This document shows positions 9,515 to 19,364 of a DNA stretch of 64,000 nt, piece by piece. The DNA is from Rhodosorus marinus (lineage: Eukaryota; Rhodophyta; Stylonematophyceae; Stylonematales; Stylonemataceae): positions 1,178,001 through 1,242,000 of the forward strand of contig JAMWBK010000004.1 of assembly GCA_029953675.1 (NCBI GenBank), given 5' to 3'. The translations under genes and the position numbers were made by a program. Numbering within the stretch: position 1 is the first letter of the stretch; each line of letters opens with the position of its first letter. A model generated the notes under the pieces. It saw only the letters and a list, made by a program, of their open reading frames with translations. It was not told the origin of the DNA and searched no databases.

Positions 9515-10251
9515 TAGGGGGACATCGAGACCTCTAGCCCCCTGGACAACAGGGGGCTAGAGCTGTCCAATTGCCAAGCGCTCGGCAAGGTCAGTGTTTA
9601 TTGTACGAGCTGCTTGTCAGATCAGGTCGTGGACTGGATAAGCACCATACTCACTGCCGAGATCGTTTAGCCGCGTGTGCAGCCAGCCATAATGCCTAGC
9701 AAAGGAGTGGAAATTGCTGAGAGACAGTTGTGAAACTCAGACTGAACCTGGAGCTCTTACCTGCTCTCGTCGTCTGCTACTTGTAAAAGTTCATCATAAA
9801 AGTCTTCCGGCATTTCCACGTTGCTGAACCGAACCATCGCGTCCCAGCACAGATTTATCGCGTTCAGCTCGACGTGAGCTAGCGAATGCAAATATAATAA
9901 TATTGCGGAGCCTTCGGCTTCCTTTGGTTTCGGCATTTCGGGTGGGTCCAGTACAGCTGGCCGCTCGATTCTAGCCCACGATTCAGGTGCTTCAGCTGGG
10001 GCCAATCCACGAACACGCAGATTCCCGCCCATAAACAGCTTTCTAGCCTCATGAGTCAATACTTTCTTCTGCCAGGGCTCTTTCTCTGTCAAAACAGCCC
10101 TGCCATACTCAAGCAAGGACTCCAAGTATACACGGCTCGTACTCAACGCTTTTCTCCCTCCGTTCCTACTTAAACAAATACGAGCACAAAAAGCAAGCCC
10201 CATACCCGCTGAAAACGCCTCAAGCTTGAACTGACTACTGCTCAGCTCCAA
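9515..10251 (-). pseudogene. DUF455 / ferritin-like (MiaE-related) protein, decayed at its 3' end
   Basis: Exon 1 (10251-9761) encodes 163 residues with the PF04305-type pattern: RVRG..APAEAPESWARI, then AILLYLHSLAHVELNAI and MPEDFYDELLQVADDES. A donor at 9760 and an acceptor at 9717 join to NFHSFARHYGWLHTRLNDLGSEYG. Homology to the family continues in frame beyond two stop codons: TGA at 9619-9617 after PVHDLI, and TAG at 9559-9557, after which ARGLDV is still recognisable. The rest of the domain is missing. The second stop lies in a perfect 13-bp inverted repeat. Family members are di-iron ferritin-like proteins of poorly known function. A truncated but functional protein is possible; the residual homology past the stops favours a pseudogene. 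Confidence 0.65.
9532..9562. repeat. Perfect hairpin inside DUF455 remnant
   Basis: The arms CTCTAGCCCCCTG and CAGGGGGCTAGAG (13 bp, no mismatch) are separated by GACAA. The palindrome places an in-frame TAG in the decayed reading frame. It may be a foldback insertion or a gene-conversion product. Confidence 0.8.
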
Positions 10252-10348
10252 ACGGTTGTTATCCCAATCGAACGATCACACCGCGCTTTTCTACCTGAGA
10301 ATCTTCGGTGCTACTAATCTTGCACTCGACTAAGCGCCACTGCCACTA

Positions 10349-10382
10349 GTAAAGTCCAGTAGACACCAGTCCAGTAAAGCCA
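10349..10382 (+). repeat. Family B tail repeats preceding a B copy
   Basis: It reads CTAGTAAAGTCCAGTAG...CCAGTAAAGCC, an imperfect run of the 10-mer GTAAAGTCCA that normally forms the 3' end of family B. The next B copy begins directly after it, in the same orientation. Confidence 0.65.
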
Positions 10383-11930
10383 TTCAGCACCTACCCGACA
10401 GCATGCTGCAATCGGCCTGCTTGCTTTCCGGCTTTTGTGCCGGTCCCAGACTCAACTACTGGTTGCGCAGCCTGCCTCCAGCTTGGGGCTCGTGGATCGC
10501 GGCTAAAGCCGACGAGATGACCCTGCAAAACTGGGGAACGCTCTTGGATGAGCTCCTCGATCTTGAAGCTGCTCCCGACAGGGACTTGATTCGTGCACAG
10601 ATCGCTCTACCGTTGCGATTAGGGGGATTCGGCGTCGCAGACCGTGGGCTGGTATGCTCGCGAGCGGCGGTTGCCTCCTGGGCTACCGCGCTGCGAACGT
10701 TGGTGACCTTCCAGATGCGAAGTGCCTGCCTCTTGGCTCGAGCTTTGACCAACGAGGATCCAGTGACCCTGCCGCCCCCGCTTTTGACAATTTATGATGG
10801 TCTTCAACACGCGTTCAGGAGGTGCTACGCCGTGCCGGACGCAAATCGGTCCCGCTTTCGTTCCTGGAGGGAGCTGATATGGGGACGAGCTGAAGCGTTT
10901 GAGGATTCTCCCCTCGACCGAGTTCTTGCCGATGACGGAGAGGCTAGCCCCGGGTCACCTGTTGCAGACTACCCGGGTTTGAGCCGATTGTGGAGCTCCT
11001 GCACTGATGTGATTCAACATAGCCTCACCTGTGGCCAACACAGTGCCGCTCACACAGTCATGCTCAATTCTCCTTTCACGCCGCCTACCACTGCCGCTCG
11101 TCTCCGCGGCATGGCAGGCCACCTCTCTCACTTGTGGTTAACCACTCTACCGTCGTCATTGAGTCATCGTCTCGATGCTTTCCAGTTCCGTTCTGCCGCA
11201 CGGATCTATCTCGGTTTGCCACAGGCTCCGTGGCACTCTAATCGGCCGTCTTTCTGTCAGGGATGTGAGAGCCGGATTGACGCTTGTGGCTACCACTTCC
11301 TGGGTTCCTGCGGACTGTTGAAAGGTCTCCGTACGAGGCGTCACACTCGCCTCAAGTACATCCTCAGCGAATTTTTGACTCGGATAGGGCATACGGTTGA
11401 GGTTGAGTCGGAACTGCCCAGATCAATCTCGGACTCTGCACCGCCCCGTTGTATAGCCGATCTCCTCGTCTCCGACGCTGCTGCCAGACGCTCAACATAT
11501 GTGGACCTTGCGATTACCTGCCCCGTGGCCAGCGCCCACCTCACCGCAGCCGCCCGCCGCCGGGGGGCCGCGGCTTCAGCCCTTCGAAGAGTTAAGGAAC
11601 GACGGTATGCTGAGAGCATGGCCAGTCTGCCTTGCGCTGAGGGTCGCTCTCACCGGTTCCAGCCATTCATTGTGGAAAGCTTTGGTCACGTCGATATGTC
11701 GGGTTTAGAGTGGTTGCGGAAATGTTTTGCTGAGCATCCTACGGAATATTTGGCGCTCTTGAGGCGTTTAAGTGTCTCCCTTTGGCGATATTCCAGCGAC
11801 ATGCTTTCCGAGGCGCGCCATCGGCGCCTGGGGTTGTATGCTTCCCTGCCTAGTTATTAGTTCATCTTCACGCCTTGCGTAGCGCTTCAGGCTATGCTAG
11901 TAAAGTCCAGTAAAGTCCAGTAAAGTCCAC
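10383..11930 (+). mobile_element. Family B RLE retrotransposon copy, 5'-truncated
   Basis: The open frame (ATG at 10403, stop at 11860; 485 residues) matches the C-terminal half of the family A ORF2, from the thumb region (RLNYWLRSLPPAWGSW) to the end. It includes the knuckle C-x2-C-x9-H-x4-C (11255-11311), R.IADLLVSDAAARRSTYVDLAI of the endonuclease, and KERRY. The reverse transcriptase itself is missing. Protein identity to family A is low, so this is a separate family. The 3' UTR (CTTGCGTAGCGCTTCAGGCTATGCTA) is followed by about three copies of GTAAAGTCCA. The ORF is intact, so the copy is young, but it lacks the RT and cannot be autonomous. Confidence 0.85.
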
Positions 11931-12077
11931 TGAATGAGCACATTTTGTTAGCTTTTTACTCACTGTAGCGAAATTTTGGTGTGCATTTTTTGCTGGAATG
12001 GCGCATTCGTTGAGCATCCGGTAAATTCTGGATTTAGATTGGTGAAAATATACACAAAATGGACGTTGGGATTTGTT

Positions 12078-12515
12078 GGGCTTTACTGGACTTTACTGGA
12101 TTTTACTAGCATAGCCTGAAGCGCTACGCAAGGCGTGAAGATGAACTAATAACTAGGGAGGGAAGCATACAACCCCAGGCGCCGATGGCGCGCCTCGGAA
12201 AGCATGTCGCTGGAATATCGCCAAAGGGAGACACTTAAACGCCTCAAGAGCGCCAAATATTCCGTAGGATGCTCAGCAAAACATTTCCGCAACCACTCTA
12301 AACCCGACATATCGACGTGACCAAAGCTTTCCACAATGAATGGCTGGAACCGGTGAGAGCGACCCTCAGCGCAAGGCAGACTGGCCATGCTCTCAGCATA
12401 CCGTCGTTCCTTAACTCTTCGAAGGGCTGAAGCCGCGGCCCCCCGGCGGCGGGCGGCTGCGGTGAGGTGGGCGCTGGCCACGGGGCAGGTAATCGCAAGG
12501 TCCACATATGTGCTA
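12078..12515 (-). mobile_element. Family B copy, 5'-truncated, inverted relative to the previous one
   Basis: It carries the last ~115 codons of B plus the 3' UTR and tail (CTTTACTGGACTTTACTGG on the plus strand), breaking at CCACATATGT. A 9-bp repeat, GGATTTGTT, lies at 12069-12077 and 12516-12524 and is a probable target-site duplication. With the copy at 10383-11930 it forms a tail-to-tail pair about 150 bp apart. Confidence 0.7.
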
Positions 12516-12557
12516 GGATTTGTTTGCATCGATCGAAGTGAAATTTGGAGACAGATT

Positions 12558-12776
12558 CTATGCCCCTAAGATTAGTTTGATAAGCGACGCCGCTTGAGCT
12601 CCTTTCTCTTCGTTCTCTTCCTTCCCAAAGCCTGCTTCGTGAAGGTCCGCCAGTTTTTGTCTTTCAGTAATGCTGGCTCTCCGGTACTTGTAGTCGTCGG
12701 GCCCCGTCAGCTTGAACCATCTCAGGAAACATGTGACAGAATCCATACTCTTTGCTTTGTTTTCATCATCAGGCAA
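12558..12776 (-). other. Short open frame, possible host exon remnant
   Basis: A 72-codon frame with protein-like composition (WFKLTGPDDYKYRRAS, TERQKLADLHEAGFGKEE) that I do not recognise. It lies between two family B remnants. Flanking sequence shares short stretches (AAATTCTGGATTTAGATT) with 12020-12060. It could be an exon remnant of a disrupted gene or chance. Confidence 0.25.
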
Positions 12777-12884
12777 ATTCTGGATTTAGATTTTGTTTTA
12801 TATCACAAAATGCATATTGGGAGTCTTTTCATACATCGAAGTGAAAACAGGGTACAGAGCCTGTATACTATATGAAGAGAATCT

Positions 12885-13235
12885 AGTGCAAGCGCTACGT
12901 AGGGTGTAAAAAGGAACTAGGAACTAGGGAAAAGCGTGCAACCCCGGGCGGCGCGGTGGCGCGAACTCAGTGAGCATGCTGCTAGAATATCGCCAAGGAG
13001 CGAAGCTTTATCTGCGTAGGAGTCTGAGACCTTCAACAAGGGTCAGTAAAAACATTTCCGCACTCACTCCAATCTTGACTGTTCCAGATGCCCAAAGCCT
13101 TCCACAATGCAAATCTGGAACCTTTGGGAACGGCCCTCTGCCCAGAGGGGACAGTCCATGCTCTCTGCACACTGTCGTTCCTTCGCCCTGCGTAGCATTT
13201 CAGGCCACGTACATAAGATAAAGCAACTCCTGTGC
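12885..13235 (-). mobile_element. Degenerate family B-like 3' end
   Basis: The order of landmarks is that of B: GCGCTACGTAGGGTG, a GAACTAGG repeat, CGGCGCGGTGGCGCG, CTAGAATATCGCC, then a broken stretch matching the FGHV/RFQP coding region and GCATACTGTCGTTCCTTCGC. Many substitutions and indels interrupt every frame, so this is an old copy. Confidence 0.65.
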
Positions 13236-13319
13236 AGGTATGGTCAGGCAATTTTGTCATTTCCCATCACCCGATTCAAAAAAATTTGGTGCAAGTTATT
13301 TATTCAAGTATGCTCATAA

Positions 13320-14729
13320 CTAGTTCCGTATAATCCCAGCAATGTCACCATATAGTCCCAATATTAGGGCCGTCAGTCCAAACATGATTATTACCACGCT
13401 AAGTGCGGTGAAAAGATGCTCCTTTCCCTTTCTCTCTCTAGCAAACGCATAAATATCAATACCCGCAGGCCAAAGCATCATGGTCTGAGAGGCAATCAGA
13501 GAAGAAATAAGAGCTAGATAGATCTTAAAAGATGGAATTACAGTATTCACAAGGGTTTCTAGCACAACCACGATGAGGGCCCATAAAAACCACCACAGCA
13601 ATGCCGCAGGTTTCAAACTCGTCAGTTTTGCAACCTTGTATGGACCGTTGTCTTTGCCAAAAACAATTCGTTTAACAAACGGTTCAGCAGCCCTCTGGAC
13701 CCCAGAAATCAGCACTTGACCCGTCACAATTATCGCAATCGCTGCGTGTATAACAACACAAACATCGGCTACGATCGCAGCTGCTCCTGGCTGAAGCGAG
13801 TTCGTGAATGGAGATACCAGCCACGTCGCATCTCCCGCAAGCCCGTACACTACAGAGCCAGTAGTCGCGTAGAACAGGTACGCAAAGGTCTGAGAAAAGA
13901 CCAACGAGTATGGAAAATTCTTAATAAACTTCATCGCGCTCATAATCTCGAGGAATACGACCGCACCGGCAAACGCGTACAGAATATCCATTGCAGCGAT
14001 TACGCAATCTGATGTTCCATAATACGAAAACAGTACTCGTTGCCCGACCGGATACGCTACTGGATCCTTCACCATGCTCGCAATCACGAAGAAGGAAATT
14101 ACAACTGGAATAATGATAGTCGCAATGGCGATGACAGAAGTGAACGCCATTGCCTTGAAGCTCCTGAGCTGCAATACAACAAGAGAGACGAATCCAGCGA
14201 TGACCATCCACTCTGTGAGAGATACGGTGGATCCGCTGAAAAGTGCACTCCATGCTTGAGCCTGTGTGTAGCTGAACGCGGCGGAGTACAAGAATAGGAG
14301 TGGATATGTGTTGAATCGAGCAAAAACCAACCCCTTCTTCCCAAAGGCACCGTTGAACAATTCCGGGTACGAATGCACTCCTTCGTACTTCTGGTATCGC
14401 AAGCGCCAAAGAAGGAAACCCGCACACATCGAGAGCACCCAGCACAGCAAAAGAGTAAGATGTCCTGGTATCCATCCTAGAGTCGCGAAAGCGTTTGGAA
14501 TGCTCAACACTCCCGTACCAACCATATCCACGACCAGCAAAAACATTGCAAGTGCAACACTCAGATTCTCGCAGGTATCATCTACGGCGTCTCCGCTCTC
14601 GATGTCTTTCCTATGTTCCACTGCTTCCTTCAAGTCATTAAGCGAGTCATCGGTGACACTGGCCACGTCCACAACGACGGCGCTCTTGAAGGTACACTCC
14701 TCACCAAGCCTAGAATCAACTGATGCCAT
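13320..14729 (-). CDS. AAAP-family amino acid permease, copy 1
   Basis: An intronless 469-residue membrane protein of the amino acid/auxin permease family (SLC38/AVT-like). After an acidic ~55-residue cytosolic N-terminus come about eleven membrane helices. The first carries GTGVLSIPNAFATLGW, followed by SYPELFNGAFGKKG, PLLFLYSAAFSYTQAQAWSAL and a long FTSVIAIATIIIPVVISFFVIASM helix. It probably transports neutral amino acids across a cell or vacuolar membrane; substrate and direction are not readable from sequence. Copy 2 at 19365-20774 differs at only a few per cent of residues and sits in the same surroundings. The conserved TATA-like block lies 87 nt upstream. A 169-codon frame on the opposite strand is an antisense shadow. 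Confidence 0.92.
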   Translation of the reverse strand: MASVDSRLGEECTFKSAVVVDVASVTDDSLNDLKEAVEHRKDIESGDAVDDTCENLSVALAMFLLVVDMVGTGVLSIPNAFATLGWIPGHLTLLLCWVLSMCAGFLLWRLRYQKYEGVHSYPELFNGAFGKKGLVFARFNTYPLLFLYSAAFSYTQAQAWSALFSGSTVSLTEWMVIAGFVSLVVLQLRSFKAMAFTSVIAIATIIIPVVISFFVIASMVKDPVAYPVGQRVLFSYYGTSDCVIAAMDILYAFAGAVVFLEIMSAMKFIKNFPYSLVFSQTFAYLFYATTGSVVYGLAGDATWLVSPFTNSLQPGAAAIVADVCVVIHAAIAIIVTGQVLISGVQRAAEPFVKRIVFGKDNGPYKVAKLTSLKPAALLWWFLWALIVVVLETLVNTVIPSFKIYLALISSLIASQTMMLWPAGIDIYAFARERKGKEHLFTALSVVIIMFGLTALILGLYGDIAGIIRN

Positions 14730-14815
14730 TTTTCTGCACTATTTTCATTCACAATATTTCTCAGTTACTGATGACGTCCTAAACAGGAGGCCAGACTTCA
14801 ACGCTGATGAGGTGT

Positions 14816-14850
14816 GACTATAAATCCTCTTCGTGAGAAGTTCGCATAGC
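14816..14850 (-). promoter_or_regulatory. Conserved TATA-like upstream element of AAAP copy 1
   Basis: The same 35-bp block as at 605-639 with no change in the core (GATTTATAGTC on the minus strand), 87 nt upstream of the ATG at 14729. Confidence 0.5.
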
Positions 14851-15779
14851 ATGTTCCTTGCCGAGTTCACCGTTGTGTCCATGTAGAGAATAGCTGATTG
14901 GATCTATCGCAAGCCTACGAAATCCCGAAATAGCACAAAAGTACTCATAGCTCTCCGGGAAGGAGCGCAAAGCGATCAGCTCATTGCGAGCGCTCACTGC
15001 CGCGAGCTAAGCGCATATTGATTGAACATGTGTGTCTTGTCCACTGGACTGGACTTTACTTTCTTGTCCACCGAGTCCATATCTTTATAAATCGATGGGG
15101 TTTCTCGAGAAGGTGAGTGGACTGCTAACTATTTCAGCAGACAATAGTCCATACCTAGCCATTTCCTCTGCTCTGTATGTTTTGAACTTGGGAACTCGAG
15201 AAACTCCTTCAAACCCCGCCTTCAATGCTGCACAAGTCCAGTTCTTCTTCTCCTAACTTGTTTCTACTATTATGGAGCAGATCATTTAGTCTGACATACA
15301 ACTTCTTGCTGGAGTTATCAGGCATGCAGGATCTAGCACCACGTTGTGTATCCAGGGGGGTACTTCAATTGTTGTGCCCGAACCCCTTCGTTTCGGAGGT
15401 TGTTTGTGAAGTATCCACAGCTAGTAACCCAAGACAAGGGCAGTCGAAGTGCAGCAAAAAAAACGATCATAATATTACTGTAAACGATACGCCCAATCAG
15501 AATAGTATTGTCAACTGCATTCCCATTCAAAACCAAACCTTCTCGCAGTCCACGCCAGTCCAAAAATATATACTAGACAAAATGCTCGTTTTCTCCGAGG
15601 AATGGTTTCTATTCGTAGAAAGGACCCGGGGAGAAATCAACAATGCCCCGAAGGCGATATCCTAGGCAACATCATAGCTGAAGTAGACTACCACCGCCTT
15701 TGTTTGCAGGTTTTACTGCCTCATATCTAGATCAGATTACTCCCACGCGGTCCGATTAAGTCTGAGTTACTACAACCAC

Positions 15780-15965
15780 TACCACCTCCCGAGGGAGAAA
15801 AAAAAAATCGCGTCCCCTCAAACGTTGAAAAAGCGTTTATACGCCGCATGAGAATTCGGTTAAACGGCGAGGAGAGCGAGTCGAGGCTCTCACGGAACAT
15901 TTCGCAGTGCATATCTCTTGGTGTTAAAGCGCACGAAGAGTACCAGTGATGCACTGCGGTACGCA
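15780..15965 (-). mobile_element. Degenerate family A 3' end
   Basis: Minus-strand relic of the ORF2 C-terminus and 3' UTR. Recognisable landmarks are GGGAGAAAAAAAAAA, GCGTTTATACGCC, TTAAACGGCGAGGAGAGC and CTCACGGAACA. An equivalent relic sits at the same place relative to AAAP copy 2 (~21835-22000), so it predates the duplication. Confidence 0.6.
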
Positions 15966-16204
15966 ACTAACTGCTGAATAAAGTTTTCCTGCTAGAGCGC
16001 ACAAATAGTGCTCGTTGTTCGCTGCCCTGGGTAGCTGCTGAATAAAGGGTTGAACAGATCTGACTAGTTAATGGATATAACACGAGCTGTCAGCCTCTCC
16101 AAAAGAGAGCAAAGAGGTATCAGCCCCTCCTAAACAAGTCAAAGAGCTGTCAACGAGCAGCTAGGCAAACCCACCACCAACCGAGAAAAGTCCTGAATTT
16201 TTCT

Positions 16205-16500
16205 CCGTTCACGCTCGGAGAATTACTCGAAATACGATACGACGACAATGTCCCTTTTCACGCGAATATTGTTTTGCGCAACTTTTAAAGCAGTAGCTTA
16301 AAATAGTATGACGGGCCCAAGGGGAAAGGAACAACTGGAGAAAAACTTCAATACCGCGGCATCTATAAAAGTACTCTGAAACGGCAAAATATGCGATTAA
16401 GACCCTTTCTTTTTCACGAGCATTGTTTTTTAACAAAATTTGCTGTGGGAGCTTAAAATAGCTTTTTTCTAATTGATCCAGGAGAATGGGGCAATGAGGC
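16205..16500. repeat. Degenerate internal repeats with GAGCTTAAAATAG
   Basis: At least two diverged units of roughly 170 bp, each ending in AGCTTAAAATAG and containing an ATTGTTTT motif and a GGGCCC or GGCAT segment. Related units occur at 22540-22760 and one near 39590-39660. No coding potential is seen; the origin is unknown. Confidence 0.45.
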
Positions 16501-16802
16501 ATGCCCCATTAAAGGGGCCAGCCGCATTACTACGGAAAAGCTGTCGATGGGTCACCCTCTCTTTTTAAGTTTACTTAATACATGTGGAAAGGCTGTCCCA
16601 GTTCTATACGCCCCCATACTACAAAATACAATATATTGAGCTTATTCTTACAAGGAAAAAAAGCTTTGATTGCAGGTTGCCAATTGAACTATTAAACTGA
16701 AACGTATTAGACTGGCAATAGGTAACTAAACCAATTCGTTTCATCCGGTATGGCGGTACTTATTTTAACGGGTTCGAGGGAACTTGTGCCTTATCGGATG
16801 GG

Positions 16803-17088
16803 ATATGCGGGGCCTTTGTCTCCCCCAGGCATTCGTGCTTCGGCTCTAGCTCCTCGCCCGGTACCTCTGGTCATTGAGTGCTTTGGGTTTCTGGATTCGG
16901 TTGGTTCTCGCTGGCTTCGGGAAGTATTCCGCGAACGCCCTGACCGTTCTGTCCTCGTTGTTTACTCGTTTAAGTTTCTTGCTGTGGCGTATGAACGCTT
17001 TGATTCTGGAGGGCGCGATCTTCGCCGCGTTTAGTCTTTTTTTCCCCTCGGGGTTTTTTCTTCCGTCTCCGATTACACAGATTCATTC
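16803..17088 (+). mobile_element. 286-bp family A-related (A2) copy with target-site duplication
   Basis: A 5'-truncated copy of the ORF2 C-terminus (GIRASALAPRPVPLVIECFG and following) plus the 3' UTR with CCCCTCGGGG and the end GTCTCCGATTACACAGATTCATTC. It is bounded by a 10-bp repeat ATCGGATGGG at 16793-16802 and 17089-17098. A frameshift in the coding part and ~10-15% divergence from the 1285-6035 element mark a second A subfamily. Confidence 0.8.
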
Positions 17089-17128
17089 ATCGGATGGGCA
17101 AAACGGTTCAAATCAGTATCTCAACGAG

Positions 17129-17202
17129 CATAGAGCGTGCCCTATTACCGTTCCAATACATTTCAGCCGAATAATTTATTTGATAATAGGGCACGCCCTA
17201 TG
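17129..17202. repeat. Short inverted repeat with 19-bp arms
   Basis: CATAGAGCGTGCCCTATTA (17129-17147) pairs with TAATAGGGCACGCCCTATG (17184-17202) with one mismatch, separated by 36 nt. The core TGCCCTATG recurs at ~17231 and 17341. It could form a stem-loop or be a tiny foldback element. Confidence 0.7.
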
Positions 17203-17290
17203 CGGATGGCGGTAACTGATTTCAAAGGTCCCGCCTAAAGTTGTGCCCTATGATATGGACCAATGGTCGATTTCGACAGGCTTAAGCTTT

Positions 17291-17345
17291 GATACCTTAT
17301 ACGTGCCTTGATACCTTACACGTGCCTTGATACCTTATACGTGCC
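17291..17345. repeat. Tandem repeat, 19-bp unit x ~3
   Basis: GATACCTTATACGTGCCTT occurs three times in tandem (third unit incomplete; one T/C change in the second). Confidence 0.85.
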
Positions 17346-17349
17346 CTAT

Positions 17350-18890
17350 GGAGCACTATCGCCCATGGCAAGCTGTCTTCGTTGTGAAACACATAGAGCA
17401 GCTGAGGGGCTGTTGCATGGATTGCATAGGTCTCGAGCTGTTAAGACTGCTTCTGTTGGATTTTTTAAGGGCGTAAGAACAAAGAACACTGAATATGGTC
17501 TAGCAAGAGTGATTTGGCGGAGGCGTATCCGTTTAGCGGTTTTGAATCAGACGTTTATCTTCTTGTCAACTACTCGTTGATCAAGCGAAGAGCTCTTCGT
17601 GTTTGGAGAGCTGAGATGTACTGTGCTTGTTGGGCGCGTTACTTCTTGCAGTCGGTGTGAACCAGGAGACTTGCGGCTGAGGGCTTTCCTGGATAAGCCG
17701 CTTTTGGGGGGGTTATGTGTGGCTGTGGCTTGCCCCATTAACCATGTGGAGCATCTTTCGCGCTGCTTTCTGTTGCGGAGCATCTCTTCTAATGCGCTGT
17801 TTGTCTTCGTTTTCATGATCTCGGGCCTTTTGTCTTTGAGTACACGATGATGATGTTATAATACTACAGCATGCTTTTTTTTGAACATTGACTTCTCCAG
17901 TCTGGTCCTTTGATTCCTCGAATTCTTTCAAGATCTGTTCTTTCTCAGTCTCAGATTAATCAAATTCATTCAATCACGGATTTGCGAGGCTTACAATTAG
18001 AATTTATTTCATTGTAGTAAAGTGTCACCCTATTATAATCGGAAAATCTCAGAATTTTGACTACCATATATTATTATTTGGAATTTTAAAGCGTATTCAA
18101 TCTTTATAAGTGCGCATATTGAGGAGACGTATAAATTGAGTTATGGATCATATAGATTGGTTTGGGGGTATATTTTTTAATTCGTTGTTTATCTAGAAGG
18201 TAAGCTGTCCAAAACATGCTCGCTTTTAGTCGATCAAGAACCCTCTTTCACTCCCTCTCCGATTAAACCATTCGTTCTTTCCGGGAAGGGTCCTTACTGG
18301 AGCAGGGCAAATTCCGCGCATGGCGAACGCTTTGTGATGCGCACTTGAGCCCGTTGAAAAGCTGGTTCTACCCTGAACTCATGATGTTGTTAATGCCTAT
18401 GATTCTGTACAAGGTGTTAATGGAAAACAGGGCTGGGTCAAGCACCTACAACTGCTAGATTGTGGTGCGTTCGTTGAAGAGCGAAAGAGAGAAAGAGAGA
18501 GTGGGGCTGGATAAGTCCCTAGCCTCTGCATTAGCCGATTTGAAGACGTTTGAAAATTTCGAAGGACATTTTGTCTTACGCTTGGTTTGGCCAACTGTAA
18601 TGCACATAGTTTAATGCTCTGCTTCTCACCGCCTGAAAGGTGAATGCTTAAATGCTCGATGTAGAGGGCGATGCTTTCAAACAGCGGTACTGAGCTGGCA
18701 ATCAATGTTGCCCCAGCGCGGCTCCAGTCTACCACGTCACGCATCGATGACTGAAATCTTGTGCTGCGGTGCTGTACATGCTCGATAGATTTCAGCAGTA
18801 TGTGATATTGCGATTAGCTAAGCAAACTGTACTGTCCTCCCCTTCTATCGAACCATACTCACAACGAGCTGGTAGTGGTGGTGGTTTTAC
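17350..18890. other. Intergenic, no confident gene
   Basis: Open frames on both strands are short and mutually overlapping, with no recognisable domain or consistent splice pattern. At 18256-18280 there is only the 3' box of family A (CTCCGATTAAACCATTCGTTC), probably the trace of another tail insertion. Confidence 0.45.
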
Positions 18891-18894
18891 TTGC

Positions 18895-19310
18895 ATAGAG
18901 TTCAGCGCTACGCAGGGCGTGGTTTAAACTAGGAACGAGGAACGAGGAACGAGGAACGAAATTGTGCAAGCAAAGGCGACGGTACAGAGCCTCGGCTAAC
19001 GTCTAGAATATCGCCATAGGCGACTCTGAACCGGCGATAAGGACAAAATACTGGGCGGGAAGGTCAGTGAAACATTTACGAAGCCATTCTAAACTTGGAT
19101 TTTCAAGGTGACCAAAGCTTTCCACGATGAAACGCTAAAACCTTTGGGCCCTGCCCTCAGGGGGAAATTGGCCTTCCTTTCCCAGCGTATCGACACTCCT
19201 TATCTCGGCGGGCATAGCAGCTGCTGCAACCTGGCATAGCGCAGCAGACCGGAGATTGATATTTTGCACTGGGCAAGTGACGGCGAGGTCATCATATTCA
19301 CAGTGTGGGT
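18895..19310 (-). mobile_element. Degenerate family B-like 3' end
   Basis: It begins at CAGCGCTACGCAGGGCGTGG, followed by a GGAACGA microsatellite (about four units near 18935-18960) and diverged matches to the B C-terminus: CTAGAATATCGCC, GTGACCAAAGCTTTCCACGATGAA, and GACGGCGAGGTC in the endonuclease region. All frames are broken. It lies directly downstream of AAAP copy 2. Confidence 0.65.
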
Positions 19311-19364
19311 CGCACTATCCAAAAATATTAGTCCAACGGATTTATTCGGAAAGTGTACTAATAG

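Larger units (their letters stand above)
13320..16560. repeat. Left member of a ~6-kb tandem duplication
   Basis: The order AAAP gene, upstream element, family A relic, AACTGCTGAATAAA block, and repeats containing GAGCTTAAAATAG and GGGGCAGCCG is repeated at 19365-~22840. Corresponding points are about 6.0-6.3 kb apart. The gene is best conserved and the flanks are more diverged, with indels. Confidence 0.7.

Noticed and set aside
11499-11708. Small frames antisense or out of phase within family B copies (also 12298-12507, 26999-27208, 27579-27788)
   Set aside because: They recur only because the B element recurs; the ORF2 frame explains the sequence.
14308-14817. 169-codon plus-strand frame, also present at 97-606 and 20353-20862
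   Set aside because: It is antisense to the AAAP permease genes and kept only because the coding strand is conserved. Composition (Ser/Thr rich) and lack of a domain argue against a protein.
17291-17345. CRISPR-like repeats
   Set aside because: The units are directly tandem with no spacers, in a eukaryotic context.
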